Assembly (NCBI RefSeq): GCF_025766255.1
Contig: NW_026516804.1
Coordinates: 40,009 to 104,008 of the forward strand
Direction: 5' to 3'
DNA length: 64,000 nucleotides
DNA from: Zychaea mexicana
Taxonomy: Eukaryota; Mucoromycota; Mucoromycetes; Mucorales; Lichtheimiaceae
Below are positions 23,012-34,884 of this stretch, one piece after another; position 1 is the stretch's first letter; each line of letters opens with the position of its first letter. Under the pieces are notes generated by a model that ran no database searches, was not told the origin of the DNA, and saw nothing but the letters and a program-made list of their open reading frames with translations. A program made the translations under genes and the position numbers.

Positions 23012-25494
23012 TTAATTAAGGGGCTGATCGCCCGCTTGACCAGGAGATGAGCCAATGGAACTGGCTACAGTAGATCCTTCTGGCGCTATTTGGTTTGGAG
23101 ATGTTGGTGCCAGTTTACCTGATGGAGCATTATTAGCTCCCATCGGTGACGCAGTAATACCGCTGCCGTCCGTGCTCAATCCTGGGTTAGCACCAGTATC
23201 AATGCCATTGCTAGTTGCGCTTGTAGCAGCATCAGGATTAGCCCCGACCGATGCGTCTTTTAGGTGATTGCCGCCACTGGGTTGTGTAGGGTTTGCATCC
23301 GTGTTACTGATGCCACCATTGGGTGCCATTTCATTATCAACATTGTTATTTGCTGCTGCTGTTGAAGACCCAGGATCCTGTCCGCCTATTGAAGATCCAG
23401 GATTCTGCTGTGAGCTAGGCGCATTCTGACCTACTGGTGCTGCTGTACCGCCATTTTGAGGTGCTGCCGATGGACTTTTAAGAGCGTTTGCATTAGGTTG
23501 CTGAGGTTGTGCTGGTGGGGCTTCAATTGCGGGTGGTGTCTGTGGATTATTGGTGTTTGTCAATGCTGGGGCTGTAGAATCTTGATCTGCTGCACCGTTT
23601 GATGCAAGCGTTGCGCCAGTATTGGCAGCACTTTGTGCAACATACAATGCCTTTTCCGTGACAGCAAAACCGAGATAATATGATCGAAAGAAGGGGCCAC
23701 CGAGATACACAGTATGATCGTCAGGGCCATTGACAATCGTCGAAAAGCATGCTTCCGACTGTCCAGTGGGTATATGTTCATATTCGTTAATATATTGTGA
23801 TGCTGGTATTTGTGCATCAAGGCCTTGAGAGAACTCAACCACAAGAGACGGGAGCTTCTTTCGCCAGGCACAGGAAATTGTGTACATTCGGGTTTTTGCT
23901 TGGTACTTTGCACCAATAGCATCGTTGAGGGCGCTTGCCATAGAAGGGGGTACCATGATATACGGTGTGCTGGAAGAAACCGTGCCATAGAATCCACCGG
24001 ACAGCGTGAGCTCCTTCTTGCTTTCTTGTAGAGCCAATCCTTTCAGCGGCACCTTCCAGAATGGCGAAGATTTACTATCGATCCCACTGATTAGGGCCAG
24101 CCTGTACAGTGGACCAGTGTACATGCTGGGATCGTCGCCCAGAATCCATAGAAAGTTATCTGATGCGTTTGGATCTCGTTTACGGAAACTTGGCGATCCG
24201 GACGCGGTAGGGCCCGTCGAGGTATGTGCATCTCCAGCTAATATTTTATCGTCGAATACAACGGCGAACATGTTAGCAAATATGTATTCCAAACTATAAT
24301 ATATGGGACACCATATTACCTGCTCTGCGTTGCAAACTGGCACCTATTATTTTAGAGAAGAGGGAAACGTTAATCAATCTGCTTCTATTTCTCTAACAAC
24401 TCTTCTCCCTTTTATTTCTCCTACAACTCCTCATTAGAGACCCATCATCTTTACCCCTCCCGAGAAAACCTTTACATCAAGGAGCATGATATTTTACTTA
24501 CCGACAGGCGCATTAAAATCTTTCGACATCTTTGATGATTTTGGATCGAGTATGTCGTTACTATAATCGCCCACACCAATTCTAGCATCTTTTTGTTTTC
24601 AGTCGTCAGGTTTTATCTCATGAAACGGTTGGCCTTGAGTAACTTACTCGCTGCAGGTACAAAACCTGCTGGATATCCGACCATTGTCGCTTCGCCGATC
24701 AGATGGTGTGGAAACTTATAGGTTTCTGCAAGTGTCACGGTATCCTAGCATACACATTTGGGTTTAGGCTTTTTTATTTCCACTTTGCATGTCACTTGAC
24801 TCTTTCATATCCTTTTCCCTAATCCTCACCCCTTCGATTTCCTTCCTCCTTTGATGTTTCTCTTTCGGTTCTCTCTCTCCCCCTTCTCGAGCATTTGAGC
24901 GAAGCTAGGAACAACAATAACTTACCAATTCTGGCTTGAGATGCACATGTGTGCCATCCAAATAACTTAACTCGATTTCACTGGGAAATGCAGTGTTTGT
25001 TGTTGATGCTGCTCGATTAAATTTTTCACTCATGGGCACGTTTTCACAGCCCGTGTCTCGACATTCAGTGGACATAACCCATGTAATAGGAGATCCTGTA
25101 TCCAACACTCCGGTGAAATTCTGAGGCGGCGTACCTTATAATTGATAACACAGTCAATAGATTCAAGTGAGTATACATTTTCTGTTTGTATTCGTTGTGG
25201 GACTACTGATAGTTAAAAAGACTCAGTGATTTACCGATAGCAAAATCAGCTGTGGGCTATAAATCAATGGAAACTAGTCAGTAAAAGGAACCATATCGTA
25301 GTAGTCATCTCTTTCTATATCCTAGACTATATGTTAATACTTACTACACCGCCTTTAAAAATCAATGGGACGCTTGGTGGTTTATCACCAGTATAAGCAG
25401 GCGACGGAAAAATCATGTCCTCGATTGAAATGGCGTCGGCCATATGGCTAGCAAAGAAGATAAACTGCAGCAGTGCTAATAATGGCACCATCAT
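23012..25494 (-). CDS. Secreted aspartic-protease-like protein lacking the second catalytic Asp
   Basis: Six exons (25345-25494, 25235-25256, 24926-25134, 24648-24744, 24502-24588, 23012-24336) sum to 629 residues. A clear signal peptide (MMVPLLALLQFIFFASHMAD) leads to a pepsin-type N-lobe: FAIGTPPQNFTGVLDTGSPI with the first catalytic Asp near residue 69, then a flap-like LSYLDGTHV. In the C-lobe, where active pepsins have V-D-[ST]-G-T-[ST], this protein reads GTVSSSTPYIMVPPS (about residues 306-320), so the second Asp is replaced by Ser. The final third (~200 residues) is a low-complexity Gly/Asn/Pro/Ala/Ser stretch, as in wall-linked fungal proteins, but no GPI-type hydrophobic end is seen. 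FRKRDP between the lobes could be a Kex2-type cleavage site. Probably a pseudo-enzyme; the family assignment is firm, the role unknown. Confidence 0.85.
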
Positions 25495-26963
25495 TTTGTG
25501 TGGAGTTTATAGGTATGTCGTTTCTTTTTTTTATATCAATCACGTAAACCTTACTTTTATATAAAAGCTAAAGGAAAGGGGAAAGCTCTAGATGGCTGCT
25601 GATTCGCAAAAGGGGGTTATTATTAGAGGCATAAAGGAAAGTGTATCGATTGCATGGCTTACATGGTAAAGAAGAATATAGTATGCTTTCAAACGAACGA
25701 GCACGCGATTGGATATGTGCTAGAAAAGAAAAGGGGTATATACTCTTATTACCTCCTAGATACCCTTTTCCCTCGGAAAAAACCTCCAAGTATGTCATTG
25801 CAGGGAATTAAAAGGACATGGGCGTCATTACCGACGCTTGCACCTGTAAGATACTCTTTCATGTTATCGTTTACTCGTTTCAGAATGAAAAAGTTACAGC
25901 GTTGTTGTTCTTTTGACAACCATACTCCGTGGAAACACTCACATAATACATATTTTATGCTTCTCCTTCATTAGGTGCATATGTATACGAACCATCATGA
26001 CAAATCCCTTCAGTACTGGTACTACTAGATCGACACTGAAATGTATGTTCTCGAGTAAAATCTGGCCCTTCATACTTTTCTTTGTCAGTGCTCGTTCATA
26101 TTCCCATCACAAGATGATATATAATATGTCCATTTTTCATATCTTTATATTATCAATGAGTTCTTAGGTCAAAGTGACCAGTCAAGTATAAGATAGGTAT
26201 TACTGTTTTTTCATCTCCTCTGTTTCCCTTTGTGTGCCTTCTTCTCAGTAAAAAATAATCCGTGCTTCTGTATGTTCCCCCAGGACACATTTAGCGAAGA
26301 GGACGGATACGTTGACGATGGGAACACTACTAATACACAACATAGAAGAAAGTAGAGTTGTCTTGGACATACAAAATTGCTCTAATACATCAACAATGGC
26401 AAAGAATAGGAGGGAAGACGGCCGCCCAAAGGGGTTAGAGGTTACCAAGGTGTAATTGAGAGCTTATTTTCTTTTTACTATCCGTCTAACTATTGGAATC
26501 GACTGATAAGGGACACTGCTTGCAACGATTGTGTTTTCTGTAATCGTGCTAGTATAATGGTGCTTCACATTTTCTTGGTATGATATGTAAAAAAGGAAAA
26601 GAGTCTAGTCATTCGGATAAATTCTGATACGACAGTAAGTAGTATATTATGTACATGAATGCCAAGAGACGAGCATAATTGTGAAATTTAAACTACATAG
26701 TATATTAAACCTTTGTGTGTGTGAATGTGTGTATGTGTATATTCGATAAGTGAAAAGGGTATCTTCTATCGACTGTAGTTGCTATGATACGTTTGTTAAA
26801 CCACTGTGAAATCGTTGTCCAAAAGCTCTTGTTGGCATAGGGAAATTCTTCTTTATCCATAGATACTGCAAGCGAAGGAGCACTATTCGGGTACGCCTCG
26901 GAATGACCGTAAACATTGTGATGGTGTTGTGGAAGCGTTAGGTGACGGTGAGTGTGGTATCGA
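25495..26963. other. Intergenic, promoter of the protease-like gene and 3' flank of the 7-TM gene
   Basis: About 1.5 kb without a supportable exon. TTTTATATAAAAG at about 25555-25567 lies 60-70 bases upstream of the protease-like ATG and fits a TATA element on the minus strand. Short ORFs on both strands have no family features. Confidence 0.5.
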
Positions 26964-28483
26964 TTAAGCCGAGAAACATTTGTCACAAAGAGGGTGGGTG
27001 AAAGTTTGATTACTGCTCTGTAGAGAATGAGGTGACGAGAGATCCACTGTCGAATCTTCGTAACATGAGGCCTGAAAAGCGCTGAGATAACTTGGAGAAT
27101 AAGAGGCTTCTCGGCTTCCACATTCAGCGTTTGAATTGCTGGATGATAGCGTAGTAGCGGCAAGAAAGGAAGGGGTAATTGATATCGCACGTTGTCTGAG
27201 AAAAAACCTATGCCTTTCATCGTCAAGGGCTGCTGGTGTCGCCAACTCGTCTGATCGTCTACGGCCACAGTAGGGACACTGGGAGGATATTGCTGTGAAA
27301 GGGTCTACATTATGATTATTGCCTCCTTGTGGATATGTCATTGCTGGTGTTTGCGGAGGCGGCAGTCGATGTGCGTATACTGTAAAGTGCAGTCTACGCA
27401 TAGCTTGTGCAAGGTCGACATCATAACCGATAAGCAATACAAAAAGCGTATTGACAATAGGCCAGATTACCATGATGCCATATGGAGAGTTCCCCTACAA
27501 TATAAGCGACATCATGGTCCATTTATTAATCCTAAACGAATCCTGGTCTGACTTCGCAATTTTCCCTCAGACACATATACACCCTTAAGCTCTTCTACCC
27601 CTCCCTGATGATATATGGTTCTTTTTATATTACCCGAAGTATAAAGACAGCCGAAGCAAGATTGACGACTGTCAATATCAAGGTGCGGAGTATATTTTGT
27701 ACGACAATGCCAACGTACGATGGGATGTTCCCTTGAGTTTGGGCAGCACGCAATTGATGAATATGCCTTGCAAGAAAGTATGCAATCATAATAGTGACAT
27801 ACAGATCGATGGCGGTGTCAAAAAAGGTATAAACGGGGCCCCACTGTCAGTAAAAAATTGCAAAATTAACAAAAGTGTTTCCCGCGAATAGCATTATAGC
27901 ATACTTGCAACGGCGCTTTCGAGGTAAACGCAAAGGGACTGGCCGCGCTTCTCAAAATCAACGAGGATGACATCAATGATTCCGATCGCCAGGCGGAAAA
28001 GCACAATGCCAATGTGGAAAACTGTCAAGTGGGACAGTAAGCCCAACGGCAGCACCGCTCTGAGCCGTAACAGTAGCACGCATACACCTGCTGTTACACC
28101 AAAATGATAGAAAAAGTCGGCACTGCGGATACTCGAGTTGCAATCGCCAACGAGGGCGCTGCATATGACAATCGATCCGTTTATATCAGCTTTTGTTTCT
28201 TAATTCAGCAGCAACGGAGCTTATAATCACCCACCACTTACGTGTTAAATGTCATGAAAATGACCGCCTTGATAAAAAAGCTTATTGACATTATTACCTT
28301 GAAAATTCGTATCAAAAGATTGGCTGAATCCATTTTCACAAATATACATCGGTACATGATCTCGACGCAGTATGCGCAGACCGTACTATAGAAACCGATG
28401 ACAGCTACGTTGCCCGGTTCGACGACAGCTGTTCCGGGCAGTGGCACGCCGGCCGTAGTATAGTGAATCGGCATTCTTTGCAT
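26964..28483 (-). CDS. Polytopic membrane protein (about seven TM segments), unknown function
   Basis: Four exons (28242-28483, 27909-28158, 27634-27843, 26964-27494) join to 410 residues. Hydrophobic segments in order: NVAVIGFYSTVCAYCVEIMY; FKVIMSISFFIKAVIFMTF; YHFGVTAGVCVLLLRL; LLSHLTVFHIGIVLFRLAIG; DTAIDLYVTIMIAYFLA; NILRTLILTVVNLASAVFI; and IMVIWPIVNTLFVLLIG. A Ser-rich cytoplasmic-type tail of about 130 residues holds CPYC and CDKC Cys pairs. The architecture resembles fungal receptor-like 7-TM proteins, but no named family was recognised. Intron 2 (27844-27908) starts with GC, in the context GTT|GCAAGT, instead of GT; this is the only donor that keeps the frame. MPIHYTT at 28474 is an alternative start. 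Confidence 0.75.
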
Positions 28484-29091
28484 TCATGTATACTACCGAA
28501 AAAAAAGAGAGAGAGAGAAAAGGCAGCATAGAAGAATGTCTCACTTTCCAGCATGGGACGCTTCTTTTGAAAAAAAAAAGATCCATGCCTGCCCAACCCG
28601 GCATCTGAAACCGTGGAAATCCTAGGCGTGCTGCGTTTGTTCTTTTTCCAATGCTGGCGAGCTCATGTCATATTCTCTCCACTAGTATACACATCTCCAT
28701 TGAGTACTTACACAGAGACTCTTTTATAGAAGGACTCATCATCCTCTCTCTACAGACCAAAGTGCGCTGTAGTTCCAAATAACCGCTCGAAGCTCTTCTA
28801 AATGATTCCATACTAATGCTCTTTAATGAATAGAAAAATGCCAGCATACACCTGTGTGCCACATTTAATGCTTCAAGATCCTGTTAGCTACCAGATGCAG
28901 CCAGTTGTTGCAAGAGCGTGTCTGTTTGTCATAGCAACCAACGCAATGCAACCCGACAAATTCAATTCGTCGGAGATTGATAAAAGAGGCACACAGAGAG
29001 AGGACCTCTTGCCCTTTGCAATGACGCGGCTTTTGGCGACGTGGTGCCTTTCTTTTTTTTCTGCTCTACACTCTTTTAAACTTTTCAATCA
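28484..29091. promoter_or_regulatory. Divergent promoter between the 7-TM gene and proteasome beta6
   Basis: A 608-base interval between two divergent ATGs. It has a CT-rich minus-strand tract at about 28500-28525 near the 7-TM start and a T-rich tract (29050-29060) before the proteasome ATG. No exon was recognised. Confidence 0.45.
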
Positions 29092-30142
29092 ATGGACTAC
29101 TCTATCGCAAACCCTACAGAATACGTCTCAGCACCCATTGAGCATCGTTTTGAACCTTATGATGATAATGGCGGGTGAGTTTCTTTTTTTTACTTGTTAT
29201 TAATTAACAACAACCCGTAGCTACTTTATCATCAATGTGTGCGGCAGTGAAAGGAGGGAAAAAATAGTAACATCACAAAATGCCTTTAATTCAGGACGAG
29301 TTTGGCTATTGCTGGCAAGGACTTTTGCGTCGTTGCCTCAGATACCCGACAAAGCACAGGCTACAGCATTAACTCACGATACGCACCGAAAGCCTATGAA
29401 TTGGGCGACAATGCCGTAATCGCCATGAACGGTTTTCACGCCGACGGTTTGACGTTGAAGAAAGTGTTGGAGCAAAGAATGAAGGTACTGTAAACGTTTT
29501 TGCTCAAAGCAAAATGTCTTTCACAGTTAAAGGGCTGGTCGGAAACGTACATATTTACTCATGTATGGACACGTTTCCGTGTGTGTCGCAAAAAATGATA
29601 CAGTGGTACAAGTTTGCACACGACAAGAACATGTCTGTCACAGCATTGGCACAGATGCTCTCTATTACGCTCTATCAAAAACGATTCTTCCCTTACTACA
29701 GTTTCTGCTGTATGGGTGGTGTGGACGAGGATGGTGTTGGCGCTGTGTACTGTTATGATGCTGTTGGTTCATCCGAACGTGAGAACTACCGTGCAAACGG
29801 ATCAGCAGCTTCGTTGATCCAGCCATTCTTGGATAACCAGGTAACAAAAGAGAAAGGCACTAGGAGGAGGAAGCAATCTTCCTTGTGTATGAAGCGCATT
29901 ACCGAAACTGTTTGCTAAGCATGAAGAGATTGGCTCTGTAATATCGTCTATAGGTTGGGCGTAAGAATATGGCCAACTCAAAGTACACACCGATGGAACT
30001 GGACAAGGTGATTTCGGTCGTCAAGGATGCATTCACATCAGCTACCGAGCGTGATATCTACACCGGTGATTGCCTGCAGATCTTTATTATCCGGAAAGGA
30101 CAGCCTGTGGAAACCCAGCACTATCCCCTGAAGAGAGATTAA
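29092..30142 (+). CDS. PRE7: 20S proteasome subunit beta-6 (beta type-1)
   Basis: A structural beta-ring subunit of the 20S core (yeast Pre7/C5, human PSMB1). Four exons (29092-29174, 29295-29484, 29604-29840, 29954-30142) join in frame to 232 residues. It begins MDYSIANPTEYVSAPIEHRF and continues YDDNGGTSLAIAGKDFCVVA, SDTRQSTGYSINSRYAPK, RFFPYYSFCCMGGVDEDGVG, GSAASLIQPFLDNQ and FTSATERDIYTGDCLQ, ending YPLKRD. All are hallmark stretches of beta6, including the IEH-F-PY-NGG leader. Like other beta6 subunits it is not one of the three catalytic threonine subunits. It is convergent with the AMN1-like gene (285 bp apart). Confidence 0.97.
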
Positions 30143-30426
30143 TGCGGTTTAGCACCATAATAACGAATGAATAAACACGCCACATATCATCATCATCCCT
30201 TTTCCACATCATCAACCCGGTTTTATTTCTTTAGCAAAACGATAGGATCGTGAGGGTGCAGCATTAGACTTTACGTAGGGGACGTAATTCAGAGTGTATG
30301 TATGTCTGTATGGTAACTTGATTTAAGTTTGAGAAACAGTAAATCAAGAATAATTACTACTTTTTGAGGTACAAGGGGGCTGGTATTGTATGGCGGATAA
30401 GAGCAGATGGTTTTTTTAGGGAATGT

Positions 30427-31728
30427 TTAGCTGATGCTTCGGGGTGATTTCACAACCCAAGGAACACCATGCTTTTGCGTCCACGCAAAACATGCGCGAT
30501 CTTGTTGTTTGCACAATGTCATGAGCACCTCTCGTTGAGCAAGCGCGACTATTGTCTCCCAATCATCAATCAGATGACATTCCTTCATTTCAAAGACGGA
30601 TAGGTTCGGACAATACTGTGCATACGCGCGGATGGCGGCGTTGGTGATACGATGACAGCTATTGACGGATATACGCTCTAGATGACGGTTGCGATGTTGA
30701 GCCAGCAGTAGCATACATTCATCATCGATCTGACAGCCTGCTAATCCCAAAACAGTGACGTTTGTGTGCATTGCAATAAGCCGAATCGACTTTATGGTGA
30801 TACGATGTCTTTCACGGACACGACCCACGTTCAAATGCTTTAATGCCCGACATTGCATTGCGATCGCCGAGATCGAAACATCTGATATCAGTCCACACGC
30901 ACGCAAGTCCAAGTGCTCCAACTGTGAGCATTGCTTAGCAACTTGAAGAATACACTCGTCCGTGATCTGGAAGCAGCCTGCTAGTGATATTTGAGTGAGT
31001 TGGCCATGCTGAATGAACGGTGCCAGCGTTGCATGCTTGACATGGTCGCAAATGTACAATTCAATATGCTCGAGACGATTGCAGTGGCGTGCTATTTTAT
31101 CGCAGAGCAGGTCGCTGATTGTGCTCCTTTTCACTTTTTGTATCGTCAAGGATCGTAATACTGAGCGATAGAATGGCATATTGGATGGTGGTGGTGATGA
31201 TGATGATGATAACGATGACTGGGGAGCTATTGCGGCTTGCTTTTCGTTGGAGTCGTTGAGCCGCATGTCATCGCCCATTACTCGCTCCTCCTCGTCTACG
31301 GGTGTTGTGGGTGGCGTAAATAAAAACTCTAGGCAGTTGGAGAAAAGGTTGGTACGGCGAATGGTTGGATTGTTGGCTACGGCGAGTGAAGATGCTGTGC
31401 TGGTACTGGTACTGTTGACGGGAGTATCATTTGCTGCATCGCCCTGACCGTGCGGAATTTCCCCTACAATGTTGGCAAACTTGACTAACGCATCGTAATT
31501 CGATTCGTCAAAAGAAACGTCGCGCCATAGGAGTCGCGCTGCGCAATCGTGCCACAGTTGATTCACTCGCAAACACTGTAGCAATCCAACAAAAGCCCTC
31601 TTTTTCGTCGTTGCTGTGGAGTCGGGAGCAACAAACGCTAGGATGTGGCTCACAATTTCGGGTATGAGTAATGCTGGGTGTGGCGGGCAAAAAGTGGTTG
31701 TTGGCATGTTCGGTTTCGTGATATACAT
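30427..31728 (-). CDS. F-box/LRR protein, AMN1-like
   Basis: A single-exon gene. I chose the start MYITKPNMPTTTF at 31728 (433 residues); the frame stays open upstream to 31959 but that part is a Phe/Leu-rich translation of a purine-rich promoter tract. An F-box-like segment (LLIPEIVSHILAFV ... VNQLWHDCAARLLWRDVSF) is followed by a Ser/Thr/Asn-rich spacer and then leucine-rich repeats: LEHIELYICDHVKHATL, LTQISLAGCFQITDECILQV, LEHLDLRACGLISDVSISAI, VTVLGLAGCQIDDECMLLLA and LERISVNSCHRITNAAIRAY. The repeat pattern, with LNVGRVRERHRITIKSI, resembles the yeast mitotic-exit antagonist Amn1. A role as an SCF substrate receptor or cell-cycle inhibitor is an inference from the family. Confidence 0.8.
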   Translation of the reverse strand: MYITKPNMPTTTFCPPHPALLIPEIVSHILAFVAPDSTATTKKRAFVGLLQCLRVNQLWHDCAARLLWRDVSFDESNYDALVKFANIVGEIPHGQGDAANDTPVNSTSTSTASSLAVANNPTIRRTNLFSNCLEFLFTPPTTPVDEEERVMGDDMRLNDSNEKQAAIAPQSSLSSSSSPPPSNMPFYRSVLRSLTIQKVKRSTISDLLCDKIARHCNRLEHIELYICDHVKHATLAPFIQHGQLTQISLAGCFQITDECILQVAKQCSQLEHLDLRACGLISDVSISAIAMQCRALKHLNVGRVRERHRITIKSIRLIAMHTNVTVLGLAGCQIDDECMLLLAQHRNRHLERISVNSCHRITNAAIRAYAQYCPNLSVFEMKECHLIDDWETIVALAQREVLMTLCKQQDRACFAWTQKHGVPWVVKSPRSIS

Positions 31729-32243
31729 TGGTTCTCTCTTTAACTGTTGGATTACTGTAGTTGCTTCCAAAAGTAGCGCGTCGTAAGGGCAGGAGTTGTG
31801 TAAGCGAATAAGCGGATAAGTGAACGAATGGAAAGGATAAATATAGAGGCTATAGACGAAAGGAAAGGACGGGGTGAAAGAAGAAAAGAAAAAGAAGAAT
31901 AGAAGAAAAGACAAAAATGCACGGATGAATAGAAGAAACAAGAATCGGACGGTACCCAAGAGCTTGGATACAAGAACGCATTACATGATGTTCGCATTCT
32001 TCATTCATTTATTTGTTTTTTCCGATAGTACATGGTTGCTTCTTACTTGGCGCCCTCGCCTCCCCGCTCCCCTTATAATCTAACGATCCTCCCGTCCCCC
32101 TGTGTTTTCCTAATTGAGCAGGCTCAGGGTTCAATTCCTCTGTACAATTGCCGCTCTTCAAAACGGATCGGGACAACCATACGATCGCGAAGTGTCTATG
32201 TTCATGAACAGATATAGCAAAAAAATAAGAGGACAATGGTCCA
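31729..32243. other. Promoter of the AMN1-like gene and 3' flank of the fusion gene
   Basis: 515 bases between two minus-strand genes. A purine-rich plus-strand tract (about 31850-31940, CT-rich on the coding strand) fits a fungal core promoter upstream of the AMN1-like start. No other feature was seen. Confidence 0.45.
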
Positions 32244-34884
32244 TTAGATATTGGTGTTGAAAAGGTGGTGTAATAAATAAAGTACGTAAGCTAGGATCTG
32301 GAAAAACAAAAGCACCTGAAAGTAAGAAGAATCTTGTTGCTGCTTTTATAGTTACCTGACATTGTTCAGCGCTTAAACTACATTCTTGGCACACAAATTC
32401 TTCCAAAGATCCATACTTTGTCCGAATATGCTTTATGGTCAACAGGATTCCAGGCATACTATCGTAATTTCCGTTGTTTCAGGGCCTTTACTGTTCGCTC
32501 GAAATAGAAAAAGTCAAGATGCCGCACTTCCTGACACATGCACTTACGATGCCGTCAACAATTCTTCAAGTTGTGCGGGTGTAATTCTGGACTCCTTTGC
32601 ATGTTCCTCGATCCTTTTTTTCGTCTCTACAGTACATGTATACATTAGTGAAGCTGCTTTAAATATGCAGTAGTTCAAAAAGAAAAGTATTATCGAAGGC
32701 ATCAACCGAGCCTTACCCCAGATACCCAAATTCGTTAAACCGTATTCGTTGACGATGATGTCTTCATCAACACCGCATAGGCTAAGCAGAAGCATGAAAA
32801 ACAGCCCTGTACGGTCTTTTCCGATACGGCAATGTACCAGGATGCCATCGTCCGGATGCTCCAGTAGGTACAGGAAAATCTTACGGTACTGCTTCTTTGC
32901 ACGATATAGCATTTCAGTGTAGCCTTTCCAATATGCCAATTGTTGAATTTCAATTGTTAATACAGTGCTGTAAGTAATAATTAAAACTGCTGCAAGTTAC
33001 CCTTGCAGACGCCCTCGGGTCCCTGGAAGAAGACACGGAGATTCTTTTCCTGATTTCCAGGTGCAAAATCTTCGTCGGTAAACACACCGGAAGGATGATG
33101 TGTGATTCCAGGAATGTCACTAGATAGTCTCACACGATCCAGGTCTACTTTTAGCTTTTCTCTCTTTCTCTACCTTCGTTACTTCATTCACAACTTATCA
33201 CTCATGTGAATGCTAATGCAACCTACGGCATTCTTTCACTGTCGCCCTTCATTTCAGCGTCAGATCGAAAATCAAAAACAGCAGTTATTCCCAAGTGGTG
33301 TAACGTTTGAATACCCTGTTCCGTGATACCCCCAAGTCTACATGGAATTTATACAATTAGAAAAGTGAGGGGCAGCAGCAGGAATAATGTCAGCTCAAAC
33401 ATATATCGACTGCAGCGAATAAAAGAAACCTACTGTGCCGATCGAAACACGGTACGCTCACGCACATATCCGCTACCGTCTTTGAGAGGCCATCCACCTA
33501 TATCACGAAAGTTCTTGACTCCATCCACGTCAACCCAACGTGGAATACAGATACTATTGTGATGGCCAAATTTTTGAGCTCGTTCAAAAGCACTGTTCTC
33601 ATGCTTCTCGAGGTGGCTAGTGATGATAGAGATCAGTTCCTCTTCCTTGCCGTCAAACGTATGATTGGCTTCTGGTATAAGCTCAAGAGTATGGTTTGAT
33701 ACTTTGTTGGCAATCATGGCTGCATTGTCAGCTGTCACCACCTATTCCGCAAAAGTATACTTGTATGAATCCTAGATTTCAATTTAGTAAAAAGTCAGAT
33801 ATTACCGTATCATTGAGACCATGACATGTCAATACACAGGTTGCCTTGGAAATTCTGGATACTATATACGAGGTGACAAGGACACTATTTAGTCAAAAGA
33901 TGAAAAGCAATCGATCTATACAATTGTATATCTAGAAAGGGTTCACTACCATGTGAGTTATCCCAAGAAGCATAAGCAGCAACGTCTGCCTGAGTGACTT
34001 TGACTTTGAATAGCTGTCCATTTTTATCCACTGGCCATTCAAAGTAGCCCTGACAATAATGCAACAAGTTAGCAGCATGCTGATACAAGAAACGGTTCTG
34101 GCTCATGTTTTTTGCTAGCTATACATGGTACCATATTACCTTGTCAGCAAGATCTTGTTTTGCTGAATCTTTGAGTCGACTGCTATCACCCATCTTGTAT
34201 CTCGCAGCAATATCAACTACGTGTGACAACGGGGGTGCTTCACGCAAGTCAGCTGCATATTTTAATGCAGCAATAGCACCTATTTTGGGTATTTTTTTTC
34301 TGTGAGTGATACAACCAGCGAGCCTCAAAATGCTGAGCACTATTCTTTATACCTCGCGAATGACCGATGACGGTAAACACGTTATAGCCTTGTTCTTTAA
34401 AATAGTTTGCCACAGTATAGATATCATGCGCATTGTCCTAATGTATAAGTAATAGCAGATAGATGTATTTCAATAAAAAGAACAACGAACGAATTGAGCA
34501 ATCCGTGACAGATGATAGCTTACACTCATATTGTTATATTTAGGTTTGCCTCCACTTTCACCGCTTCCGCGAAAGTCAAAGCGAAAAGAAGAGTAAGGCA
34601 GTCTTTGAGCCAGCAGTGGAAGAAAATAATAATTCTTGTGACCTAGTTTTGATGGTTCGCAATATGTGTCATTTAGAAGTTTGCTGTTAGTTGCTTAGCA
34701 ATACGTACAGGGCTGCCCCAGAAAAGGCTGACAGCAGGTTAAGAGAGCTAAAAAAAGGAATCGCAATAGTACCCGGTGCACCGTGTGTAATGAGCACTAA
34801 GCGCTTGTCAGATCCCCCTTTGTCATTAAGAATGCCGGCAATGATCTCTTGTCCTGGAATTTCTATACGTTTTTCTGCTGTCAT
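32244..34884 (-). CDS. Alpha/beta hydrolase fused to a tyrosine phosphatase (FRDIGG type)
   Basis: Thirteen exons (34773-34884, 34524-34642, 34353-34437, 34140-34279, 33950-34049, 33806-33861, 33434-33741, 33240-33337, 33001-33147, 32717-32923, 32548-32656, 32356-32458, 32244-32315) sum to exactly 551 residues. Residues 1 to ~265 form an alpha/beta hydrolase: LVLITHGAPGHKNYYFLPLL, FRFDFRGSGES, nucleophile in FTVIGHSRGAIAAL (Ser ~104), Asp in LTCHGLNDTVV (~203), His in IPEANHTFDG (~231). Residues ~270-551 are a Tyr-phosphatase: VKNFRDIGGWPLKDGS, VFDFRSDAEM and the P-loop HCRIGKDRTG (Cys ~420, Arg ~426). A single exon (33434-33741) spans the domain junction, so this is one gene. The last exon encodes a hydrophobic end (VLLFFQILAYVLYLLHH), a possible tail anchor. 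The exon joint near 33147/33240 is the least certain. Confidence 0.85.

Noticed and set aside
26705..27268. 187-codon minus-strand ORF overlapping the 7-TM gene's last exon
   Set aside because: It overlaps the Ser-rich tail in another frame, has no splice support and no family features.
31729..31959. N-terminal extension of the AMN1-like protein with a Phe/Leu-rich leader
   Set aside because: It is the translation of a CT-rich promoter tract; the downstream Met at 31728 precedes the conserved F-box-like part.
32105..32150. tRNA-like T-arm (GGTTCAATTCC)
   Set aside because: No matching T-stem, D-arm, anticodon arm or acceptor stem could be built on either strand.
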